64,000 bases of DNA, from positions 1 through 64,000 of the forward strand of contig JAGTTR010000016.1 in the NCBI GenBank assembly GCA_018223385.1, written 5' to 3'. Positions within the stretch are counted from its first letter, which is position 1; each line of letters opens with the position of its first letter. Below are positions 58,562-64,000 of this stretch, in pieces. The translations under genes and the position numbers were made by a program. This DNA is from Oscillospiraceae bacterium Marseille-Q3528. GTDB lineage: Bacteria > Bacillota > Clostridia > Lachnospirales > Lachnospiraceae. The notes under the pieces were generated by a model. That model searched no databases. It was not told the DNA's origin and saw only the letters and a program-made list of their open reading frames with translations.

Positions 58562-60040
58562 ATGGGACTGATGAGTCTGACAGCGGTAGAGCTGGGAAAG
58601 AAAATCCGATCCGGCGAGGTGAAGGTGCTGGACGCAGTGAACGAGGCACTGGCGCGGATCGAAACATTTGACAAACAATTAAACTGCTACGTGACCGTGG
58701 ACGCCGAAGGGGCGAGAAAACGGGCAGAAGAGGTACAGAAGGCCATTGATGCCGGGGAGCTCACCGGCCCGCTGGCGGGTGTACCGGTGGCAATCAAGGA
58801 CAATATGTGTACCGAAGGGCTGCTGACCACCTGCAGTTCGAAGATTTTATATAATTTCAAACCGACTTACACGGCAGAAGCGGTGAAAAATCTGGAAAAA
58901 GCCGGTGCCATCATCATCGGTAAGACCAACATGGACGAGTTTGCCATGGGAAGCACCACGGAAACATCCGCTTTTGGTGTGACGAAAAATCCCTGGGATA
59001 CGGAGCATGTGCCTGGCGGTTCCTCCGGCGGCTCCTGCGCGGCAGTGGCAGCCGAGGAGTGCAGCTTTGCCCTGGGTTCTGACACCGGCGGTTCCATCCG
59101 CCAGCCCAGCTCCTTCTGCGGCGTGACCGGCATCAAGCCCACCTACGGCACGGTTTCCCGGTATGGCCTCATCGCCTACGGTTCCTCTCTGGATCAGATC
59201 GGGCCGGTGGCCAAGGACGTGACCGACTGTGCGGTGATCCTGGAGGCCATCGCCTCCCACGACGTCAAGGATAGCACTTCCGTTGCCCGGGAGGATTATG
59301 ATTTCACTTCCGCCCTGGTGGAGGATGTGAAGGGACTGCGGGTCGGCATCCCGCGGGATTACTTTGGAGAGGGCCTGGATCCTGAGGTGAAGGCGGCTGT
59401 CCTGGCAGCGTCAGAGGTGCTCCGGGAAAAAGGGGCCATCGTGGAGGAGTTTGACTTGAGCCTGGTGGATTACGCCATCCCTGCTTACTACGTCATCGCT
59501 TCCGCGGAGGCCAGCTCCAACCTGGCCCGGTTTGACGGTGTGAAATATGGCTACCGAACAGCAGAATACGAGGGCCTGCATAATATGTATAAGAAATCCC
59601 GTTCCGAGGGCTTTGGCCCGGAGGTGAAGCGCCGGATCATGCTGGGCTCCTTCGTGCTGAGCTCCGGCTACTACGACGCGTACTATCTGAAAGCGCTGCG
59701 GACGAAGGCTCTGATCAAGAAAGCCTTTGACCGGGCGTTTGCACAGTTTGATGTGATCCTGGGGCCTGCGGCGCCCACCACAGCGCCGAAGCTGGGGGAA
59801 TCCCTGAGTGACCCCATCCAGATGTATCTGGGAGACATTTACACGATTTCCGTGAACCTGGCGGGCCTGCCGGGTATCAGCGTCCCCTGCGGTACAGACA
59901 GCAAGGGCCTCCCCATTGGCCTGCAGCTCATCGGTGACTGCTTCCAGGAGAAAAAAATCATCCGCGCGGCATACACCTACGAGAAGAGCCGCACCTATGC
60001 CCGGTGTGAGATCGCACAGAAAGGAGCAGAAAAGGCATGA
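58562..60040 (+). CDS. gatA: Aspartyl/glutamyl-tRNA amidotransferase subunit A
   Basis: A 492-residue amidase-signature enzyme that frees ammonia from glutamine for tRNA-bound Asp or Glu. The Ser-cis-Ser-Lys triad is visible: Lys in VPVAIKDNMCTEG, cis-Ser in GSDTGGSIRQPSS, and the VPGGSSGGSCAAVA loop. AGGAGG precedes ATG 58562; its stop overlaps gatB by 4 bases. Confidence 0.96.
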   Translation: MGLMSLTAVELGKKIRSGEVKVLDAVNEALARIETFDKQLNCYVTVDAEGARKRAEEVQKAIDAGELTGPLAGVPVAIKDNMCTEGLLTTCSSKILYNFKPTYTAEAVKNLEKAGAIIIGKTNMDEFAMGSTTETSAFGVTKNPWDTEHVPGGSSGGSCAAVAAEECSFALGSDTGGSIRQPSSFCGVTGIKPTYGTVSRYGLIAYGSSLDQIGPVAKDVTDCAVILEAIASHDVKDSTSVAREDYDFTSALVEDVKGLRVGIPRDYFGEGLDPEVKAAVLAASEVLREKGAIVEEFDLSLVDYAIPAYYVIASAEASSNLARFDGVKYGYRTAEYEGLHNMYKKSRSEGFGPEVKRRIMLGSFVLSSGYYDAYYLKALRTKALIKKAFDRAFAQFDVILGPAAPTTAPKLGESLSDPIQMYLGDIYTISVNLAGLPGISVPCGTDSKGLPIGLQLIGDCFQEKKIIRAAYTYEKSRTYARCEIAQKGAEKA

Positions 60041-61467
60041 GAAAACAATATGAGACCGTCATCGGCCTGGAAGTCCATGTAGAGCTGGCCACAAAGACAA
60101 AGATTTTCTGCGCCTGCAGCACCGCATTCGGCGGCGCACCCAACACCCACACCTGCCCGGTGTGCACCGGTATGCCCGGTTCCCTGCCGGTATTAAATAA
60201 GAAGGTTGTGGAATATGCCATTGCCGTGGGCCTGGCCACCAACTGCACCATCAACCAGTATTGTAAATTTGACCGGAAGAACTATTTTTATCCGGATAAC
60301 CCGCAGAACTACCAGATTTCCCAGCTCTATCTGCCCATCTGCATCAACGGCGGTGTGGAGATTGAGACCGCCGGGGGCAAGAAAACCATCGGCATTCACG
60401 AGATCCATATGGAGGAGGATGCGGGCAAGCTCATCCACGACGAGTGGGAGGACTGCTCCCTGGTGGACTTCAACCGTTCCGGCGTGCCGCTGATCGAGAT
60501 CGTATCCGAGCCGGATATGCGTTCTGCGGAGGAGGTCATCGCTTATCTGGAAAAACTGCGGCTCATCATCCAGTATCTGGGCGCTTCGGACTGTAAGCTT
60601 CAGGAGGGCTCCATGCGTGCCGACGTGAACCTGTCTGTCCGGGAGGTGGGCGCAGAGCAGTTCGGTACGAGAACCGAGATGAAGAACCTGAACTCCTTCA
60701 AGGCCATTGCCCATGCCATCGACGGCGAGCGGGCACGGCAGATCGAGCTTCTGGAAGAGGGCAAGGCGGTCATCCAGGAGACGAGACGGTGGGACGACAA
60801 CAAGGAATACTCCTATGCCATGCGTTCCAAGGAGGACGCCCAGGACTACCGGTATTTCCCGGAGCCGGATCTGGTGCCCATCGTCATCAGCGACGCCTGG
60901 CTGGAGGAGATCCGTTCCCGGCAGCCGGAGCTTCGTACCGAGAAGCTGGCCCGGTATAAGGAGGAATTTGACATTCCCGAATACGATGCAAAAATCCTGA
61001 CGGAATCCAAGCATATGGCTGACCTGTTCGAGGAGACGACGGCCATCTGCGGCAAGCCCAAGAAGGTGTCCAACTGGCTCATGGTGGAGACCATGCGGCT
61101 TATGAAGGAGCACGAGATGGAGCCGGAGGAGCTGGATTTTGCACCGGTGCATCTGGCAAAGCTCATCGACCTGGTGGATGCGGGCACCATCAACGGCACC
61201 GTAGCCAAGGAAGTGTTCGAGAAGATTTTCACAGAGGATGTGGATCCGGAAACCTATGTGGAAGAAAAAGGTCTGAAGACCGTCAACGATGAGGGCGCCC
61301 TGCGGGCCACCATCCAGGAAATCGTGGCGGCCAACCCCAAGTCCGTGGAGGATTACCACAACGGCAAGGAGAAGGCGCTGGGCTTCCTGGTGGGCCAGAC
61401 CATGAAGGCCATGAAGGGAAAAGCAAATCCCGGCATGATCAACCAGATTTTAAAAGAATTGCTGTAG
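60037..61467 (+). CDS. gatB: Aspartyl/glutamyl-tRNA amidotransferase subunit B
   Basis: A 476-residue GatB: YETVIGLEVHVELATKTKIFC, CPVCTGMPGSLP, FDRKNYFYPDNPQNYQISQ, EDAGKLIHD and SMRADVNLSVR form the kinase/amidotransferase cradle, and a C-terminal YqeY-like tail runs to residue 476. It activates the tRNA-bound acid by phosphorylation. Last gene of the T-box-controlled operon; no terminator was recognised before the next promoter. Confidence 0.96.
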   Translation: MRKQYETVIGLEVHVELATKTKIFCACSTAFGGAPNTHTCPVCTGMPGSLPVLNKKVVEYAIAVGLATNCTINQYCKFDRKNYFYPDNPQNYQISQLYLPICINGGVEIETAGGKKTIGIHEIHMEEDAGKLIHDEWEDCSLVDFNRSGVPLIEIVSEPDMRSAEEVIAYLEKLRLIIQYLGASDCKLQEGSMRADVNLSVREVGAEQFGTRTEMKNLNSFKAIAHAIDGERARQIELLEEGKAVIQETRRWDDNKEYSYAMRSKEDAQDYRYFPEPDLVPIVISDAWLEEIRSRQPELRTEKLARYKEEFDIPEYDAKILTESKHMADLFEETTAICGKPKKVSNWLMVETMRLMKEHEMEPEELDFAPVHLAKLIDLVDAGTINGTVAKEVFEKIFTEDVDPETYVEEKGLKTVNDEGALRATIQEIVAANPKSVEDYHNGKEKALGFLVGQTMKAMKGKANPGMINQILKELL

Positions 61468-61480
61468 AGAAAAATTTTTG

Positions 61481-61508
61481 TTGCCTGACGCCGGTTCTGT
61501 GCTAGAAT
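61481..61508 (+). promoter_or_regulatory. Promoter of the M15 peptidase gene
   Basis: TTGCCT (61481-61486), 16 bases, TAGAAT (61503-61508) with TGC before it. The ATG at 61515 is only 7 bases from the -10 box, so a transcript from here would have almost no leader. Confidence 0.5.
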
Positions 61509-61514
61509 AGGAAC

Positions 61515-62426
61515 ATGAGACAGTCAGGAAAAACGATAGGAAAAGCGGCGGCTGTGCTGACAGCCGTCGTTTTGTCGCTGTATGGATGTAAAAGTGCAGA
61601 CAGGGAAAAAGCAGAAGCCGATACTGTGAAGACGGAAGAATCGACATCAGCTAGTGATTCTGAGAGTACAGATTTTCAGAAAATGAACCGAGATTCATTG
61701 CCGGGCGGCAGCGACGAAAAGGGAGCACAGTCTGATCTGGATGCAAATGAAGCCCAGCAGACCGATAAAACGAAGAATTTCGCGGCAGGCGCTGCGGATG
61801 CCCTCGGAAAAGTACAGGAACCGTTGACCGTAAAGGAGGAGGACGATATGGCGCCTGTATTTACCAGTGAGGAAATCCCCGACGAAGTCTTTGCCCGGAT
61901 GGCCGGAAAATCTTACAAAGAAGACTGCACCGTTCCCCGGGAGGATCTGCGCTATCTGCGGATCAGCTGCGTGGGCGCGGACGGCAGCGCCTATATAGGA
62001 GAGATGGTGGCAGCAGCCGATCTGGCAGAAGATCTGCTGGACATTTTCCGGCAGCTCTATGAGGCCGGATACCCCATCGAGCGGATGCAGCTCATCGACG
62101 ACTACGACGCCAGCGATCAGGCGTCCATGGAAGCCAACAACACCACCTGCTTCAATTTCCGCCAGATCGCAGGAAGCACCAAGCTGTCCAACCACAGTCT
62201 GGGCCGGGCAGTGGACATCAATCCGCTGTACAATCCCTATGTGAAAAAGACGGCAAACGGCACCATTTACGACCCGCCGGTGGCAGAAGCCTATGCCGAC
62301 CGCGACAAAGATTTTCCGTACAAGATCGACCATGACGACCTGTGCTATCAGCTGTTTACCGCCCACGGATTCACCTGGGGCGGCGACTGGAACAGCGTCA
62401 AAGACTATCAGCATTTTGAAAAATAA
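61515..62426 (+). CDS. M15-family peptidase lipoprotein (D-Ala-D-Ala carboxypeptidase-like)
   Basis: A 303-residue lipoprotein with lipobox LYGC (C25), a long charged linker (26-112) and a Peptidase_M15_4-type domain. The zinc site is seen as NHSLGRAVDINPLYNPY and the late DYQHFEK. Such enzymes trim the D-Ala ends or cross-links of peptidoglycan. The ribosome site AGGA is very close to the ATG. Confidence 0.83.
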   Translation: MRQSGKTIGKAAAVLTAVVLSLYGCKSADREKAEADTVKTEESTSASDSESTDFQKMNRDSLPGGSDEKGAQSDLDANEAQQTDKTKNFAAGAADALGKVQEPLTVKEEDDMAPVFTSEEIPDEVFARMAGKSYKEDCTVPREDLRYLRISCVGADGSAYIGEMVAAADLAEDLLDIFRQLYEAGYPIERMQLIDDYDASDQASMEANNTTCFNFRQIAGSTKLSNHSLGRAVDINPLYNPYVKKTANGTIYDPPVAEAYADRDKDFPYKIDHDDLCYQLFTAHGFTWGGDWNSVKDYQHFEK

Positions 62427-62443
62427 GAAAGAAGGAACCAAAA

Positions 62444-62851
62444 ATGTTAAAACAGATTTCTGTATTTGTAGAAAACGTGGCAGGCAGCCTGATGAAGGTG
62501 ACAAAAGAACTGGTGGCAGAAGGGATCAATCTCCGGGCCATTTCTTCCTTTGATACGCCGGAGTTCGGTATCCTGCGGCTCATCGTAGACCGGCCGGAGG
62601 AGACCGCGCAGCTGTTGAAGGACAAAGGCTTTTTCGTCCAGACGAAGGACGTCATCGCCGTGGAGATCGAAGACCGGAGCGGCAGCCTGAACCAGATGCT
62701 GGAGGTGCTGGCCGAGGGCAACATCAGCATCAACTACATCTATTCCTTTGTAATCCGGGAAGATCAGGCGCCGGTGATGGTATTCCAGACCGAGTACCTG
62801 GAGGAAGCCGTGCAGATCCTGAAAAATCACGGCATCAACGTTATTGATTAA
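62444..62851 (+). CDS. Tandem ACT-domain protein
   Basis: A 135-residue protein made of two ACT domains (3-68 and 70-135): QISVFVENVAGSLMKVTKEL and AVEIEDRSGSLNQMLEVL mark the ligand loops. Stand-alone ACT pairs bind amino acids and act as small regulators. 17 bases after the peptidase, with AGAAGGAA before the ATG. Confidence 0.88.
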   Translation: MLKQISVFVENVAGSLMKVTKELVAEGINLRAISSFDTPEFGILRLIVDRPEETAQLLKDKGFFVQTKDVIAVEIEDRSGSLNQMLEVLAEGNISINYIYSFVIREDQAPVMVFQTEYLEEAVQILKNHGINVID

Positions 62852-62860
62852 AGAATAGAA

Positions 62861-62903
62861 AAAATCCCGCATCAGGTTCTATCAAGAGCCCATGCGGGAT
62901 TTT
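62861..62903 (+). terminator. Terminator after the ACT-domain gene
   Basis: AAAATCCCGCAT pairs with ATGCGGGATTTT around a 19-base loop. It also faces the cold-shock gene's 3' side. Nothing else is recognised in 62904-63024. Confidence 0.8.
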
Positions 62904-63024
62904 GTGCAGTTTGAATATTTGTAACAGCTCCGCGAAAGCGTTGCCGCCTCCGACCGGGAACTGTTGGCTTTATTTTATAAAACACAAAACGAATAAAGGT
63001 ACAAATACGGACTGCCGTGCGAGA

Positions 63025-63222
63025 TTAGCACTTTGTTACATTAACTGCCTGAGGTCCTTTAGCGCCGTTGGTTACGTCAAACTCCACAGCCTGACCCTCG
63101 TCCAGAGTCTTGAAGCCTTCCATGTTCAGACCGGTGTAGTGAACGAATACATCGTTTCCTTCCTCATCACAGATGAAGCCGTAACCCTTCTGGTTGTTGA
63201 ACCACTTAACTGTACCTTTCAT
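63025..63222 (-). CDS. csp: Cold-shock protein (CspA family)
   Basis: A 65-residue OB-fold RNA-binding protein beginning [17 protein letters not shown] (RNP1 KGYGFI) with RNP2 VFVHY. ATG 63222 is preferred over an upstream in-frame ATG at 63270 because GGAGG (63233-63237 on the plus map) precedes it. It acts as an RNA chaperone. Confidence 0.96.
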   Translation of the reverse strand: MKGTVKWFNNQKGYGFICDEEGNDVFVHYTGLNMEGFKTLDEGQAVEFDVTNGAKGPQAVNVTKC

Positions 63223-63244
63223 TATGCGAATACCTCCACAAATA

Positions 63245-63272
63245 AATATAATAGTTGCGTCCAAAGACACAA
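63245..63272 (-). promoter_or_regulatory. Possible csp promoter
   Basis: Minus-strand TTGTGT, 16 bases, TATATT. It lies just upstream of the ribosome site, so the leader would be short, unlike the long cold-box leaders of enterobacteria. Confidence 0.4.
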
Positions 63273-63312
63273 TCTGAGGATATCACATCAGGGAATAAAT
63301 GTCAATTCAGAG

Positions 63313-63386
63313 GTGAGAGCAAAAATGAGCTGCGAAGCAGCGGAGAGCATCGAAGATGCGGTTTTGCGAATGGCGCGGGTGAACAG
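63313..63386 (+). repeat. Intergenic structured element, copy C (partial)
   Basis: GAGCAAAAATGAGCTGCGAA and the following GCAGCGGAGAGCATCG match the reverse complement of copy B almost base for base, as does the TTTTGCGAATGGCGCG end before GTGAAC. The outer-stem half seen in B is missing. Confidence 0.55.
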
Positions 63387-63404
63387 GCAGACGTGATTTC
63401 ATTC

Positions 63405-63433
63405 TTGACTTTCCTTTTCAGGAAAAATATACT
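63405..63433 (+). promoter_or_regulatory. Promoter of the D-lactate-dehydrogenase-like gene
   Basis: TTGACT (63405-63410), 17 bases, TATACT (63428-63433). The spacer includes a small CCTTTTC..GGAAAA palindrome. The leader is about 24 bases. Confidence 0.7.
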
Positions 63434-63463
63434 GAACCTATCAACATTTGAGAGGAAATGACC

Positions 63464-64000
63464 ATGATTAAAATTGCGATGTTTAATGCAGCCAGATCGG
63501 AGGACGAGTATCTGGATATCTGCGAGAAAAAATATCCGGAGATTTCTTTTGTCCGGATTTATGAGAAGGTGCGGGTGGACAATGCGGCCCTGGCGAAGGG
63601 ATGCTACGCGGTGGTGGTCAGCTCTGCCATGCCGCCGGTGAAGGAAATGCTGGAGATCTGGAGAGATTGCGGTGTCAAATATGTGGCGACCCGCTCCATC
63701 GGCTACGAATATATGGATGTGCCGTTGATCGAGAGCATGGGTATGCATGCGGCTCACACCACCTATTCCCCTGCCAGCGTGGCGGATTTTGCCATCATGC
63801 TCATGCTGATGGTGACGCGCAATATGAAAATTGTGGAGCGAAGATATGAGGCCCATGATTTTCGGGAAGCGAAGCTGCCGGGCAAGGAGCTGTGGAATAT
63901 GACTGTGGGTGTTGTCGGCACCGGCGCCATCGGGGAGATGACGGCGAAGCACCTGCACGGCTTTGGCTGCCGGATGCTGGCGTACAGCCGGACGAAGCGG
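63464..64000 (+). CDS. D-2-hydroxyacid dehydrogenase (D-lactate dehydrogenase-like), partial
   Basis: The first 179 codons of a gene that continues beyond the window. ATG 63464 is 8 bases after AGAGG; ATG 63458 is too close. The N-terminal catalytic domain has VATRSIGYEYMDV and YSPASVADFAIMLMLM (LdhA/VanH type). The NAD-binding fold begins at TVGVVGTGAIGEMTAKHL. Likely reduces pyruvate to D-lactate, but related 2-hydroxyacids are possible since the catalytic C-terminal residues are not in view. Confidence 0.87.
   Translation, partial: MIKIAMFNAARSEDEYLDICEKKYPEISFVRIYEKVRVDNAALAKGCYAVVVSSAMPPVKEMLEIWRDCGVKYVATRSIGYEYMDVPLIESMGMHAAHTTYSPASVADFAIMLMLMVTRNMKIVERRYEAHDFREAKLPGKELWNMTVGVVGTGAIGEMTAKHLHGFGCRMLAYSRTKR

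Overview
The window looks like chromosomal DNA from a Gram-positive gut Clostridia member, most likely family Lachnospiraceae. This is an inference from gene content. The supporting content is: a LL-diaminopimelate aminotransferase route (dapL) beside dapF, type I glutamine synthetase followed by an ANTAR regulator, an archaeal-type AspRS linked to gatCAB under a T-box, S-layer-homology (SLH) anchored surface protein, strong AGGAGG ribosome sites, frequent TTG/GTG starts, and LCP, LTA-synthase-like and CotH/VTC proteins. No rRNA, tRNA, CRISPR array, insertion sequence or prophage was recognised.

Layout. 1-1205: an AAA ATPase followed by a broken partner gene. 1207-2289: a membrane acyltransferase. 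2336-8755: a flavin redox locus with an ApbE flavin transferase lipoprotein, two FMN-binding surface proteins (four domains and one domain), a NapH-like 4Fe-4S membrane protein, and a secreted SLH protein. Its two transcription units share a near-identical 16-bp palindrome (GTTAG..GCTAAC). 8802-32680: a long, almost entirely plus-strand cell-surface polysaccharide locus. It holds four double-domain GT2 glycosyltransferases, two single-domain GT2 enzymes, a DUF6056-type membrane protein, an LTA-synthase-like phosphoglycerol transferase, GtrA, a CotH-VTC-DUF4956 trio, a polyprenyl-phosphate sugar transferase that could start the chain, an LCP ligase that could attach it to the wall, and an SGNH esterase. 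A more AT-rich insert (17227-19190) carries a phosphoesterase lipoprotein and an Rpn-type nuclease.

32702-46687: glmS, a tiny zinc-ribbon protein, an HtrA protease, two large minus-strand GT-C-like membrane proteins, clpX, a GT14 enzyme, a zinc-ribbon/LspA-like pair, a PatB-type C-S lyase, a cupin and a polysaccharide deacetylase. 46948-55091: a PTS EIICB permease, a Cof-type phosphatase, glnA-ANTAR, dapF-dapL and a lipoprotein. 55334-62851: asnA diverging from a T-box-controlled aspS-gatC-gatA-gatB operon, then an M15 peptidase lipoprotein and an ACT-domain protein. 63025-64000: a cold-shock protein (minus strand) and the first 179 codons of a D-lactate-dehydrogenase-like gene that runs off the window.

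The most unusual signal is not a gene. At least eight intergenic places (27754, 34732, 46708, 49702, 51734 tandem, 54283, 56786, 63313) carry related palindrome-rich elements. They share a core of the form CGCCC-N4-ATGAGCA-AAA and/or a CGGAG-containing hairpin, while their flanking stems differ in sequence but keep pairing. That is the pattern expected of a dispersed, structure-conserved repeat or RNA.
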